From: Salinibacterium sp.
GTDB lineage: Bacteria > Actinomycetota > Actinomycetes > Actinomycetales > Microbacteriaceae
Assembly (NCBI GenBank): GCA_019638845.1
Contig: JAHBSZ010000005.1
Span: 62,001 to 126,000, forward strand
Direction of reading: 5' to 3'
Length of the DNA: 64,000 nucleotides
A program made the translations under genes and the position numbers. Positions 17,522 to 28,580 of this stretch are shown here, piece after piece (the stretch's first letter is position 1; each line of letters starts with the position of its first letter). Below the pieces are notes generated by a model, which saw only the letters and a list, made by a program, of their open reading frames with translations, searched no databases and had not been told where the DNA came from.

Positions 17522-17563
17522 AAAAAAGAGGGGCGGCGCCTATTGGGGGGAACAGGCGCCGCC
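17522..17563 (-). terminator. Rho-independent terminator of the 6C RNA
   Basis: A 10-bp GC-rich stem (17554-17563 with 17532-17541) is followed on the reverse strand by a short CCTC spacer and six T residues (17527-17522). It is one of the few classic intrinsic terminators in the window, and also forms the second 6C hairpin. Confidence 0.85.
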
Positions 17564-17621
17564 ACAGCCGTGCGGGATTGGGGGGAATCACGAGCACGGC
17601 CAGCCAAATTTGCATTTGACG
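17522..17621 (-). ncRNA. 6C small regulatory RNA
   Basis: On the reverse strand there are two consecutive stem-loops, each presenting six C residues in its loop. The 5' hairpin pairs 17594-17600 with 17567-17573 and has its C6 at 17580-17585. The 3' hairpin pairs 17554-17563 with 17532-17541, has its C6 at 17545-17550, and is followed by six T residues at 17527-17522. This matches the actinobacterial 6C RNA family; the mycobacterial member acts on mRNAs through its C-rich loops. The 5' end is inferred from the promoter at 17628-17655. Length is about 100 nt. Confidence 0.92.
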
Positions 17622-17627
17622 GGACTT

Positions 17628-17655
17628 AGTGTATCGCACGGTGCCTCGGGGTCAA
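17628..17655 (-). promoter_or_regulatory. Sigma-A-type promoter of the 6C RNA
   Basis: On the reverse strand a -35 TTGACC (17655-17650) and a -10 TACACT (17633-17628) are separated by 16 bases. A start about 7 bases on, near 17621, gives an RNA of about 100 nt that begins just before the first hairpin. The rest of this 360-base gap (17656-17737) should hold the acs promoter, which I could not define. Confidence 0.65.
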
Positions 17656-17737
17656 TGACCGGTTCTGTAGGATCGGATGGTTCACCTGTACACACAGTTC
17701 GCGGTTCCTGGCAGTCCGCGAGATCGACGAGGATCTG

Positions 17738-19702
<1,965 letters not shown>

Positions 19703-19705
19703 GGG

Positions 19706-21229
19706 TCACAGCTCCGGCGCGCGCTCCCGCAACAGCCGTTCGGCAGTCTCGATGTCACTGAACGGTACTCGCTTGCCGCCCGCGACGATCTGGTACGGCT
19801 CGTGCCCCTTACCCTGCAGCAAGACGACGTCCTCGGGGCCGGCGGCATCGATCGCGTAGGCGATAGCTGTCTCTCGGTCCCGGATCTCGATCACACGTTC
19901 CGGGTGCTCGAAGCCGCCACGGATGTCATCAAGGATTTCGTCGCCGTCCTCGTCGTGCACATCGTCGTCAGTGACCACGACAAGATCGGAACCCCCCTCG
20001 ATGATGCGGGCCATCTCCGGTCGCTTGCCGGGGTCCCGGCTACCGGTCGCCCCGAACACCGTCACGATGCGGGCGTGTCCGGACTCGCGCAACGCGGTGA
20101 CGGCCTGCTTCATCGCGTCGGGAGTGTGCCCCGCGTCGACCACGACCAGGGGCAGCGAAGCCGAGGGCTGGATGCGGGTCATCCGTCCGAAGACCGGCTG
20201 CAACGGCCCGAGCAGCTCAGCCACTCGCCCTACCGGCACTCCCTGCGACCACAACACTGCGGCGCACGCGAGCAGGTTGTCCGCGTTGAATCTCCCGATA
20301 AGCGAGCTGGCTACCGGATGCCGCGACCCCTCGATCACGAGTTCGAACTCGATGCCGTTGGGGGTGAGACGCACATTCTCTCCATGGACGATCGCCGACT
20401 CGTGGCCGCGTGAGCTGACTCCGATTCGCCGCATCGACTCCGGCAGCTTCTCGAAGTGCTCGTACCCGAAATCGTCGTCAACATTGACAATGGCGGTGGT
20501 CACGCCGGGTAACGTGAAAATCTTCGCCTTCTGTCGGGCGTACTCCTCCATCGTGCCGTGGTAGTCGAGGTGGTCGCGGGTGAGGTTCGTGAACACCACG
20601 GTGTCGAACTTCACGTTCGCTATGCGCTTCTGGTGCAAGGCGTGCGAACTGACCTCCATGGCGACGGCCTCGACTCCACCCGCCACAAAGTCGGCGAGGT
20701 ATTGGTGCACGGTGGTGACCTGTGGCGTGGTCATGCCCATGTTGATGCGAGGCTCGCCCGTGATTCCCGCACCCAGAGTGCCGATCGTTGCCGACTTCAC
20801 GCCGATGGCCTCCCACGCTTGCGTCAACAAGAACGAGGTCGAGGTCTTCCCATTGGTCCCCGTGATCCCGACCATCAGCAGCCGATCGGAAGGATGCCCG
20901 GTGAAATCGTCCGCCATCGCTCCCAGTACTGACGCGAGTTCCGCAACTCGATAGACGTCGGGCAGCGTGACCCGGCCGACCGCCTCGGCAGCGTCAATGA
21001 GCACCGCGGCGGCTCCTCGACCTAATGCATCCTCGACGAACGGGAGGGCTGGGGCCTCCGGCCTTCCCATAGCGACGAAGATGTCCCCCGGCTCAAGTTC
21101 GCGGGTGTCTTGCACGAGGCGGCGGCCGTGCACCGAAAAACCGACGAGGTCGGGGTCGTATGCGCCGAGGTCTAGGTCATGCGGGACTGCGCTGGTGCCG
21201 GACTTGCCGTCCGACCATACTTCGGTCAC
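19706..21229 (-). CDS. murE: UDP-N-acetylmuramyl-tripeptide synthetase (MurE type)
   Basis: A 507-residue Mur ligase with three domains. The N-terminal domain has VQDTRELEPGDIFVAM, the central domain has the P-loop GITGTNGKTST and the lysine-bearing YARQKAKIF, and the C-terminal domain includes VVDAGHTPDAM. The residues that read DNPR in diaminopimelate-adding MurE are here DDDVH (421-425), so a different third-position diamine is likely. It forms an operon with RidA (4-base overlap) and DUF4177, outside any dcw cluster. It could be the main MurE or a second paralogue. Confidence 0.9.
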   Translation of the reverse strand: MTEVWSDGKSGTSAVPHDLDLGAYDPDLVGFSVHGRRLVQDTRELEPGDIFVAMGRPEAPALPFVEDALGRGAAAVLIDAAEAVGRVTLPDVYRVAELASVLGAMADDFTGHPSDRLLMVGITGTNGKTSTSFLLTQAWEAIGVKSATIGTLGAGITGEPRINMGMTTPQVTTVHQYLADFVAGGVEAVAMEVSSHALHQKRIANVKFDTVVFTNLTRDHLDYHGTMEEYARQKAKIFTLPGVTTAIVNVDDDFGYEHFEKLPESMRRIGVSSRGHESAIVHGENVRLTPNGIEFELVIEGSRHPVASSLIGRFNADNLLACAAVLWSQGVPVGRVAELLGPLQPVFGRMTRIQPSASLPLVVVDAGHTPDAMKQAVTALRESGHARIVTVFGATGSRDPGKRPEMARIIEGGSDLVVVTDDDVHDEDGDEILDDIRGGFEHPERVIEIRDRETAIAYAIDAAGPEDVVLLQGKGHEPYQIVAGGKRVPFSDIETAERLLRERAPEL

Positions 21230-21687
21230 GCGAACTCGAAGACGAACTCAATCTCGACGGGCGCGTCGAGCGGCAGCACTGCCACGCCCACCGCGCTGCG
21301 CGCGTGGGCGCCAGCCTCACCGAAGATCTCGCCGAGCAGCTCTGACGCGCCGTTGATCACTCCAGGTTGCCCGGTGAAACTGGGGTCGGAAGCGACGAAG
21401 CCCACGACCTTCACGACGCGCGTGATGCGCTCGAGGGATCCGATGACCCCATGGGCGGCCGCGAGGCCGTTCAGCACGCACGTACGGGCCATGAGCTTCG
21501 CGGCATCCGCATCAACCTCGGCACCGACCTTGCCGGTCGCCGGAAGTGCGCCGTCGACGAACGGCAACTGGCCAGCGGTAAAGACGAGGTTGCCGGTGAC
21601 GACTGCCGGCAGGTACGCGGCAACGGGCTTGGACACCGTGGGGATGGTGATTCCCAACTCGGCGAGGCGCTCATCAAGTTTCGACAT
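21226..21687 (-). CDS. RidA/YjgF family enamine/imine deaminase-like protein
   Basis: A 153-residue protein from ATG 21687, which overlaps the DUF4177 stop as ATGA. It has RidA features: a VFTAGQLPF strand, the conserved Arg in HARSAVGVAVLPLDAP and the closing VEIEFVFEF strand. RidA proteins hydrolyse reactive enamine intermediates; this longer subgroup with a TGKVGAEVD segment is common in actinobacteria and less well studied. It is co-transcribed with murE. Confidence 0.88.
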   Translation of the reverse strand: MSKLDERLAELGITIPTVSKPVAAYLPAVVTGNLVFTAGQLPFVDGALPATGKVGAEVDADAAKLMARTCVLNGLAAAHGVIGSLERITRVVKVVGFVASDPSFTGQPGVINGASELLGEIFGEAGAHARSAVGVAVLPLDAPVEIEFVFEFA

Positions 21688-21845
21688 CAAGACTCCGTCT
21701 TCTCACGCTTGAGGTAGGCGACCAGCCCACCCTCGGGGCCCGTGACGATTTGCACGAGCTCCCAACCCTCCGAGCCCCAGTTGTTCAGGATGGCGGAAGT
21801 ATTGTGGATCATGAGCGGGGTTGTGAGGTACTCCCACTGGGGCAT
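21687..21845 (-). CDS. DUF4177 family small protein
   Basis: A 52-residue protein from ATG 21845. It has the pattern QWEYLTTPL...ILNNWGSEGWELVQIV...LVAYLKRE of DUF4177, a short beta-alpha-beta unit of unknown function. It leads the DUF4177-RidA-murE operon with 4-base overlaps. It is divergent from the penicillin-binding protein, sharing a 52-base intergenic gap. This order is common in actinobacteria. Confidence 0.85.
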   Translation of the reverse strand: MPQWEYLTTPLMIHNTSAILNNWGSEGWELVQIVTGPEGGLVAYLKREKTES

Positions 21846-21897
21846 TTGTCGGCTTCCGTTCAGCTTGGGGCACGGGTTCATCCCGTACCCTGATTCT

Positions 21898-24483
21898 ATG
21901 TCTGCCCAAAAAACTCCGCGTCGAGGTGTGTTCTCCGCGATCGCCGGGATTCTCGGTTTCAGCGTCCTTTCCGGCCTCCTTGTCACCGTCATGGTTGCGC
22001 CGGCGCTCGCCGTCACAGGCATCACCGCGTCGAGCACGATCGGAATCTTCGACAGCCTCCCCGAATACATCGAAATCGGGCAGCAGCCGGAACGCAACGA
22101 ACTGTGGGCGAACTACACGGGCCCAGGCAACGTTGACGGCAAATACCTCATCGCCACCATTTACGACCAGAACCGCCAGGAGGTCCCGTACAGCGAGATC
22201 TCCACCTTCGCGCTCGACGCGACGGTCGATGGCGAGGATGCTCGTTTCTTCGAGCACGGTGGCGTGGACGTGGCCTCGGTCATTCGTGCTGCGGTGGACA
22301 ACGTGGTGTCCAGCGGCGTGGAGAGTGGTGCATCCACTCTGTCGATGCAGCTCGTGAAGAACATCTTCGTGCAGCAAGCGCTCGATCAGCCGACCGAGGA
22401 ACTGCGACAGGCTGCCTACGACAAAGCGACCGCGACCTCGTTCGACCGCAAGCTCAGCGAGATGAAGCTCGCTATCGGGCTTGAGAAGAAGTACACCAAG
22501 AAGGAAATCCTCACCGCGTACCTCAACATCGCGAACTTCGGCAACGCGACCTACGGAATCCAAGCCGCCGCGCAGCGCTATTACAGCGTCGACGCCAAAG
22601 ACCTCACTCTCGCGCAGGCCGCGAGCCTGATCGCGATCGTGCAGTACCCCAACCAGCGCAACCTGGGGAATCCGGACAACTTCTCGGCAAACCAAGACCG
22701 CCGCGACTACATCCTCAGCGCAATGCTGGGCGTCGGCGACATCACGAAGGCCCAATATGACGAGGCCATCGCCATCCCTGTCGACGAGACGACCATCGTG
22801 CCGTCCGACCCGCGCAATGGATGCATCGCCGCCGAGCAGTACGCGACCTGGTTCTGCGACTATGTCGTCAAAAGCGTGAAGGACTTTACGTTCTTGGGGG
22901 CCAACGAGCAGGAGCGCGAGGCGAACTGGAAGCGCGGCGGGTACAAGCTCTACACGACGCTCGACCTCGACGTTCAGATTCCCGTTCAGAACGCGGTCTG
23001 GACCTACGCCCCGAACACTGAGACCGCATTCTCTCTGGGCAGCGCCGTCGACACGGTTCAACCCGGCACGGGTCGGGTGCTCGTCATGGCCGAGAACATG
23101 ATCTTCAACGACACACTTGAGGGTGGTGGGCCCACCACCTCGGCGGTCAACTACTCCACGAGCTATCACTACGGCGGATCGAGCGGTATCCAGCCTGGCT
23201 CGACCTACAAGGTCTTCACTCTCCTTGACTGGCTCATGCACGGCAAGGGAACCGAAGAGCGAGTGAGCGGTGACCCCGACTCGAAGGCCCCGTACTCCAA
23301 GTTCACCGTGTGCGGTGAGCCCTCCGGCAGCGGCACCTTCTCCTATAAGAACAACGCTGGAGAAAAGGGGATCTATACGATCCGCGACGGCACCGTTAAC
23401 TCCATCAACGGCGTCTTCTTCTCGATGGCAAAACAGCTCGACCTGTGCGACATCCGAGATGTCGCGGTGAGCCTCGGCGTCGAGCGCGCTGACGGCGATC
23501 CACTCGCCGTCGTTCCATCGTCGATCATCGGTACGAACGAGGTCACGCCCTTGAGCATGGCCTCTGCCTACGCGGGGATCGCGGCTCTCGGAAAGTGGTG
23601 CAAGCCCATCATCGTCGACACGTACTACGACCCCTCCACTGAGGAGACGAAGGTCGCGCAGACGCCACAGTGCAAGCAAGCGGTCCCGCAGAACATCGCC
23701 GCCACGGCCATCGACGTCATGAAGGGCGTCATGACGTCGGGCAACCAGATCTACGGCAACCCAGAAGATGGCATCCCCCTGTTCGGTAAGACGGGAACTA
23801 CCGACTCCGCGAACCAGACCTGGGTGGCGTCCGGTACGACGTCCGGTGGATCGGTGGTGTGGGTTGGTAACAGCATTGGCGACTACAACATCCTGAGCAC
23901 CGAATATGCGGGGGTCTCGGGCATCCGCTTACGGCACTACATCTCACTTGCTCTCGTTACGGCACTCAACAACAAGTACGGCGGCACCGACTGGCCCGCG
24001 CCAGACCCTGCCCTCGTTACGGGTGGTGGCCTCAACGTGCCGGACGGTCTCATCGGGCTGAGCCCGGAGTCGGTCAAGGCGCTGCTCGAGGGGCTCGGCT
24101 TCAGCTACGCCGACGGCGGCCCCATCGACTCCGAGCTCCCAGCGGGGAAGGTTGCGGCAACCGACCCCCCTGCCGGCGCAAACTCGGCCAAGGGCGCAAC
24201 CATCACGGTGTTCACGAGCAAGGGCAACAAGGTCGCGTTCCCCGATGTCGTCTTGGACGGGCAAACAAATGACTTCACGACCGCGCAGGGCGACCTGAAT
24301 ACGGCCGGCTACACAACGGTCAGCCAGTCGTGTGTGGTGCTCCAGCCGACGGGAGGAAACCCGGCTGTACTGCCGGGTGACCCTCGCATCGACAAGGTGC
24401 AGTCCTCGACCCCGGCAGCCGGTCAATACACGCTGCCCAACGCACCGGTGACACTCGCCGTCGGAAAGATCGCCTGCCCTTGA
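21898..24483 (+). CDS. Bifunctional penicillin-binding protein (class A) with PASTA domains
   Basis: An 861-residue protein from ATG 21898. It has one N-terminal TM (about 14-38), then a GT51 transglycosylase domain with EDARFFEHGGVD and QLVKNIF. The transpeptidase domain has the Ser-x-x-Lys motif S435-TYK438, SxN at 502-504 and K631-TGT. Two PASTA-like repeats end the protein and may sense peptidoglycan fragments. It polymerises and crosslinks cell-wall glycan. No Shine-Dalgarno is visible and the message may be leaderless. Its stop overlaps the next gene by 4 bases. Confidence 0.95.
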   Translation: MSAQKTPRRGVFSAIAGILGFSVLSGLLVTVMVAPALAVTGITASSTIGIFDSLPEYIEIGQQPERNELWANYTGPGNVDGKYLIATIYDQNRQEVPYSEISTFALDATVDGEDARFFEHGGVDVASVIRAAVDNVVSSGVESGASTLSMQLVKNIFVQQALDQPTEELRQAAYDKATATSFDRKLSEMKLAIGLEKKYTKKEILTAYLNIANFGNATYGIQAAAQRYYSVDAKDLTLAQAASLIAIVQYPNQRNLGNPDNFSANQDRRDYILSAMLGVGDITKAQYDEAIAIPVDETTIVPSDPRNGCIAAEQYATWFCDYVVKSVKDFTFLGANEQEREANWKRGGYKLYTTLDLDVQIPVQNAVWTYAPNTETAFSLGSAVDTVQPGTGRVLVMAENMIFNDTLEGGGPTTSAVNYSTSYHYGGSSGIQPGSTYKVFTLLDWLMHGKGTEERVSGDPDSKAPYSKFTVCGEPSGSGTFSYKNNAGEKGIYTIRDGTVNSINGVFFSMAKQLDLCDIRDVAVSLGVERADGDPLAVVPSSIIGTNEVTPLSMASAYAGIAALGKWCKPIIVDTYYDPSTEETKVAQTPQCKQAVPQNIAATAIDVMKGVMTSGNQIYGNPEDGIPLFGKTGTTDSANQTWVASGTTSGGSVVWVGNSIGDYNILSTEYAGVSGIRLRHYISLALVTALNNKYGGTDWPAPDPALVTGGGLNVPDGLIGLSPESVKALLEGLGFSYADGGPIDSELPAGKVAATDPPAGANSAKGATITVFTSKGNKVAFPDVVLDGQTNDFTTAQGDLNTAGYTTVSQSCVVLQPTGGNPAVLPGDPRIDKVQSSTPAAGQYTLPNAPVTLAVGKIACP

Positions 24484-25445
24484 CGCCCTCGTCCGCGCGG
24501 ACGGCCGGCACGGTACTCGGTGCCGTGGCGGCCGTCGGCGCGGCAGCCTTCGCGTACGGCTCGCTCATCGAGCGCAATCGGTTCACCATTCGACATGAGT
24601 CGGTGCCGGTGCTCGACCCCGGAGCGCGGTCGCTGACCGTGCTCCACATCTCAGACCTGCACATGGCGCCGTGGCAGGGCCGAAAGCAGGAGTGGGTGCG
24701 TTCGCTCGCCCTTCTCGAACCCGACCTCATCATCAACACAGGCGACAATCTCGGGCACCCCGACGGCATCGAAGGACTCGAGAAAGCCCTCCGGGTGTTC
24801 GCGGGAGTGCCTGGCGTCTTCGTCCACGGCTCCAATGATGTCTACGGTCCGCAGTTCAAGAACCCGTTCACCTACTTTGGTGGTCCATCGCGCAAGCTCG
24901 AAAAGCCGAAGAAGCTCGACACCGAGCGCATGGAACGCTTCTTCGAGAACTCCCTTGGCTGGCTTTCGCTGAACAACGCTGCGCAATCGCTCGAGGTTCG
25001 CGGTTCGCGGTTGGAACTATTCGGCACCAACGACGCTCACCGCAACTGGGATCGCTTGGAGGCGCTCCCGGGAGCTATCGATGACATGCGAGAAAATGCG
25101 GGCTGGGATGACACCTCCGGTCCCGACCCTGTAGCCATCGGGGTCACGCATGCGCCCTATCGGCGAGTGCTCGATTCGTTCGTAAATCATGGTGCCGAGG
25201 TGATTTTCGCCGGACACACCCATGGCGGCCAGGTCCGGATTCCGGGACTGCCGGCGCTGGTGACCAACTGCGACATCCCACGCGAACAAGCGCAGGGCCT
25301 GAGCGTGTGGTCTCGCGGTCGCCGATCCGCATTCCTCGAGGTGAGCGCGGGTATCGGAACCTCGATCTACGCGCCTGTGCGGTTCGCTTGCGCCCCCGAG
25401 GCAGTGGTCGTGACACTGGCACCCGGAGATTTCAGCTATTCTTGA
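24480..25445 (+). CDS. Metallophosphoesterase
   Basis: A 321-residue calcineurin-like phosphoesterase starting at TTG (TTGA overlap with the PBP gene). An N-terminal hydrophobic stretch (about 8-28) may anchor it. The metal motifs are all visible: HISDLHM, NTGDN, GSNDVYG and FAGHTHGGQ, with a GVTHAPY segment between. It is a conserved neighbour of the class A PBP in actinobacteria and may act in cell-envelope metabolism; the substrate is unknown. Confidence 0.9.
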   Translation: MTPSSARTAGTVLGAVAAVGAAAFAYGSLIERNRFTIRHESVPVLDPGARSLTVLHISDLHMAPWQGRKQEWVRSLALLEPDLIINTGDNLGHPDGIEGLEKALRVFAGVPGVFVHGSNDVYGPQFKNPFTYFGGPSRKLEKPKKLDTERMERFFENSLGWLSLNNAAQSLEVRGSRLELFGTNDAHRNWDRLEALPGAIDDMRENAGWDDTSGPDPVAIGVTHAPYRRVLDSFVNHGAEVIFAGHTHGGQVRIPGLPALVTNCDIPREQAQGLSVWSRGRRSAFLEVSAGIGTSIYAPVRFACAPEAVVVTLAPGDFSYS

Positions 25446-25474
25446 TGAGGTTCACGCCGCAAGGTGCGAGCGAT

Positions 25475-25548
<74 letters not shown>

Positions 25549-25554
25549 CAGAGT

Positions 25555-25586
25555 AAGAAGGACCGCCCAGCGAGGCGGTCCTTCTT
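25555..25586. terminator. Bidirectional terminator between tRNA-Pro and tdk
   Basis: A 13-bp perfect stem (25555-25567 with 25574-25586) with a 6-base loop. The arms begin and end with AAGAAGG/CCTTCTT, giving T-rich tails on both strands. It serves the forward tRNA and the converging tdk. Confidence 0.85.
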
Positions 25587-25605
25587 CGGTTAAGCTGCAG
25601 CCGAG

Positions 25606-26271
25606 CTATGCGAAGTCGGGGTCCGGCGCGGAGCCATAGCTGAACTCCGCTCTCGGACGGTACCCGTTGTTGAGCACACCATCGCTCTCCTCGAGGTAGC
25701 ACGAACCGCACAGCGACTCATAAGTGACGTCCACGCCGTCAATGGCAACCTGATCGCCGTCGAAGATATACCGATCACCGACCTTCCGAGCGTTGAACAC
25801 CGCTTTGCGGCCACATCGGCAGATGGTCTTGAGCTCCTCCAACGAGTGCGCGATTTCGAGTAATCGGCGACTGCCGGGAAATGCCACAGTCTGAAAATCC
25901 GTGCGGATGCCGTAAGCGAGCACCGGGACGCCCTCAAGGATCGCGATGCGAAGCAGGTCGTCGACCTGGCCCTCGGTGAGGAACTGCGCCTCGTCGACGA
26001 GCAAACAGCTCACGGGAGACTCGGTCCGTTCGAGAACGAGCGCTCGCATCATCCGGAACTTCTCATAGATGTCCTCGTCAGGGGCCACCGTGAAATCGAC
26101 CGAGCGGGTCATCCCCAGGCGCGAAACAATGGTCGCCTCACCCTTGGTGTCGATCGCAGGCTTGGCCAGCAACACCTGCTGGCCGCGCTCCTCATAGTTG
26201 AAGGCGGCCTGCAGCAGAGCGGTGCTCTTGCCACTATTCATCGCGCCGTAGCGGAAATACAGCTTGCTCAT
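25606..26271 (-). CDS. tdk: Thymidine kinase
   Basis: A 221-residue type II thymidine kinase. The P-loop is GAMNSGKST, the Walker B region LVDEAQFL, and a zinc site is formed by CRCG and CGSC pairs. The lasso-like DGDQVAIDG segment precedes a substrate loop ending VTYES. It phosphorylates thymidine in the salvage pathway. The ATG overlaps the stop of the upstream response regulator gene by one base (TGATG), so both are probably translated together. Confidence 0.96.
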   Translation of the reverse strand: MSKLYFRYGAMNSGKSTALLQAAFNYEERGQQVLLAKPAIDTKGEATIVSRLGMTRSVDFTVAPDEDIYEKFRMMRALVLERTESPVSCLLVDEAQFLTEGQVDDLLRIAILEGVPVLAYGIRTDFQTVAFPGSRRLLEIAHSLEELKTICRCGRKAVFNARKVGDRYIFDGDQVAIDGVDVTYESLCGSCYLEESDGVLNNGYRPRAEFSYGSAPDPDFA

Positions 26272-26960
26272 CAGGCGAGATAGCCGTCCTCGGCCGCCCG
26301 CCTGATCAATTCCGCCTTCTTGCTTGCCGGTCGATTGGCTCTCGCGTATTTTTCTCTCACCCGACGAAGATACGTCTTGGCGGTCTCATATTGCACATTC
26401 ATGCGCTCCGCGACCTCCGGTGTACTCAATCCGGAGACGTACAGGGTCAGCGCCTGTACCTCTCCCGCGCTCAACTTGGGGCGGGCTTGGGTCGTAACAC
26501 CGACGGGCGGTGGACGCCAGTCACGCTGATATGACGGGCCCGCTTCGAGACCCATCACGGTGCGAGCGGCATCCATTACATCGCGCATCGGCAGTGATTT
26601 GGAGAGGAATGTGGCAGCACCGGCCGCGAGGGCACGATCACGCGACTCGCGAGTGTCGAGACTCGAGAGCACGATCACCTTGGCCCCAGCCGCGCGGCAC
26701 GTGCGCACCCGCGCTTCGATGGAGACTGGTTCACGGAGTTGAAAATCGATGAACACGAGGTCTGTCGGGAAGTTGTCGGAGTGCACCAGTTGGAGCCACG
26801 TGCTCGCGCTCAGCACGAGGTCAAAGTCGGGAGCGTTCGTCGAGATCCAACTACTCAGGCTGTCGAGCAACACCTCGTGGTCGTCGAGGATGGCGAGACG
26901 TACGCGGTTTATTGCCATCGTTTCCGCGGGGTACGTCGGCGAGACGGGATCTGCAGTCAT
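26271..26960 (-). CDS. NarL/LuxR-type response regulator, orphan
   Basis: A 229-residue protein. The receiver domain (about 20-135) has the acidic pair LDDHE, the phosphoacceptor Asp in LVFIDFQL and the Lys in FLSKSLP. The C-terminal LuxR-type HTH (about 160-225) has LSAGEVQALTLYVSGLS and TAKTYLRRVREKY. No sensor kinase gene is adjacent. An internal ATG at 26918 with GGAAAC upstream is a possible start. The 1-base overlap with tdk suggests a shared transcript. Confidence 0.9.
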   Translation of the reverse strand: MTADPVSPTYPAETMAINRVRLAILDDHEVLLDSLSSWISTNAPDFDLVLSASTWLQLVHSDNFPTDLVFIDFQLREPVSIEARVRTCRAAGAKVIVLSSLDTRESRDRALAAGAATFLSKSLPMRDVMDAARTVMGLEAGPSYQRDWRPPPVGVTTQARPKLSAGEVQALTLYVSGLSTPEVAERMNVQYETAKTYLRRVREKYARANRPASKKAELIRRAAEDGYLA

Positions 26961-26993
26961 AAGAGAACTATGTCACCCGGTCTACCCCTATTT

Positions 26994-27013
26994 GTACCCC
27001 ACAACCGGGGTAC
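26994..27013. other. Perfect hairpin between mqo and the response regulator
   Basis: GTACCCC (26994-27000) and GGGGTAC (27007-27013) form a 7-bp stem with a 6-base loop. A third TACCCC copy lies at 26983-26988. It is either the mqo terminator or an operator in the promoter of the response regulator. Confidence 0.45.
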
Positions 27014-27041
27014 GCATCGGCGCGATCCGAGCAAGGAGCCG

Positions 27042-28517
27042 TTAAGCCTTGATCTTCAGGGACTTCGCCGTGCGCGCGAGAGTCTTTTCCGCGAGCTTCG
27101 GGTTGTCAGTGAGTTGCGTGCCGTAGCTCGGAATCATCTGGACCAGCTGGGGTTTCCAAGCATCCATACGATCCGGGAAACACTTCTCGATGAGGCTCAA
27201 CATGATGGGTACAGCGGTTGACGCGCCCGGGGAGGCACCGAGTAGTCCGGCGATAGTGCCGTCTTTCGCAGCGACAACCTCAGTGCCGAACTGCAGGACC
27301 CCGATCTTCTTCTTATCCTTCTTGATGACCTGAACGCGCTGGCCAGCCGTGATCGGATACCAGTCCTCGGGCTTGGCGTCTGGATAGAACCGCGTCAGCT
27401 CAGCAAACTTGGTCTGCTTCGACGCGACGAGCTGGCTAATCAAATACTTCACGAGGCCAAGGTTGCCGAGGCCCGCTGCGACCATGGGGAACAGGTTGTG
27501 CCAGCGGATCGAGGCGAACAGATCGAGGATCGATCCGCTCTTGAGGAACTTGGGGCTGAAGCCAGCGTACGGGCCAAACATGAGGCTCCCCGTGCCGTCC
27601 ACGACGCGAAGGTCGAGGTGCGGGACCGACATGGGGGGAGATCCGACGGCTGCCTTGCCATAGACCTTTGCGCGGTGACGCGCAACGAGGTCAGGGTTGT
27701 CGGTGCGCAGGAACTCGCCACTTACCGGGAACCCGCCGAAGCCCCGAATCTCCTTGATGCCCGACTTTTGCAGGAGGCCGAGGGCGTAGCCACCCGCGCC
27801 AACGAATACGAAGCGTGCAGCAACCGGCGCCACGGGGGTTCCGCCGATCGCGCGGCGCATCGTCAGGCGCCACAGTCCGTCGCGCTGGCGCGTGAGGTTC
27901 TTTACGACGACCTCGGTGGTGAGGCCCGCACCACCCTCGACAAGATTCCGCGTCAGGAGGTGAGAGAGCGCTCCGAAGTCGACGTCGGTGCCCGCCGCGA
28001 TACGAGTAGCGGCGATGGGCTCGTTCTTGGATCGGCCAGGGATCATGAGGGGGGCCCATTGGCGAATGGTGCGGGCATCCGTGCTGAATTCCATGCCCTG
28101 AAACAACGGGTGGTCCTTGAGTGCCTCGTAGCGCTTGCGGAGATACTCGACGTTGGACTCGCCCCACACGAAGCTCATGTGCGGGGTCGCGGTGATGAAC
28201 GCCGCCGGATCCGGCAGCGCGCCCGAATCGACGAGGTGCGACCAGAACTGGCGAGACACCTGAAACTGCTCGTTGACCTTGACGGCGCCTGCAATGTCGA
28301 TGCTGCCATCGGCCCGCTGGGGGGTGTAGTTGAGTTCGCAGAGTGCGGAGTGGCCCGTACCAGCGTTGTTCCACGGATTCGAGCTCTCGAGTGCGAGGTC
28401 ACCCAAGCGCTCGTAGATCTGGATATTCCAGTCGGGCTGAAGTTGGCGAATGAGCGCACCGAGGGTGGCGCTCATGATTCCGCCGCCGATGAGTGCGACG
28501 TCGACGGTTTTGTTCAC
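27042..28517 (-). CDS. mqo: Malate:quinone oxidoreductase
   Basis: A 491-residue FAD enzyme starting at GTG 28517. It has the Rossmann motif ALIGGGIMSATLG, the Mqo block LESSNPWNNAGTGHSALCELNYTP and the later LLGASPGASTAV. It oxidises malate to oxaloacetate and passes electrons to quinone at the inner face of the membrane, as the main TCA malate step in many actinobacteria. It has no obvious operon partner; ugd lies 63 bases downstream of its start, on the same strand and upstream in transcription. Confidence 0.96.
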   Translation of the reverse strand: MNKTVDVALIGGGIMSATLGALIRQLQPDWNIQIYERLGDLALESSNPWNNAGTGHSALCELNYTPQRADGSIDIAGAVKVNEQFQVSRQFWSHLVDSGALPDPAAFITATPHMSFVWGESNVEYLRKRYEALKDHPLFQGMEFSTDARTIRQWAPLMIPGRSKNEPIAATRIAAGTDVDFGALSHLLTRNLVEGGAGLTTEVVVKNLTRQRDGLWRLTMRRAIGGTPVAPVAARFVFVGAGGYALGLLQKSGIKEIRGFGGFPVSGEFLRTDNPDLVARHRAKVYGKAAVGSPPMSVPHLDLRVVDGTGSLMFGPYAGFSPKFLKSGSILDLFASIRWHNLFPMVAAGLGNLGLVKYLISQLVASKQTKFAELTRFYPDAKPEDWYPITAGQRVQVIKKDKKKIGVLQFGTEVVAAKDGTIAGLLGASPGASTAVPIMLSLIEKCFPDRMDAWKPQLVQMIPSYGTQLTDNPKLAEKTLARTAKSLKIKA

Positions 28518-28580
28518 TAGTTCAGCTTAGCCGCGACACGCCAGCGAGCCGCGCGGACGGGTCGGCAAGAATGGTGGTTC

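Noticed and set aside
21703-23679. 658-residue reverse-strand open frame opposite the penicillin-binding protein
   Set aside because: It is antisense to a gene with clear GT51, transpeptidase and PASTA motifs. Its translation is low-complexity Arg/Val/Glu-rich with no family pattern, as expected from mirrored codons in GC-rich DNA.
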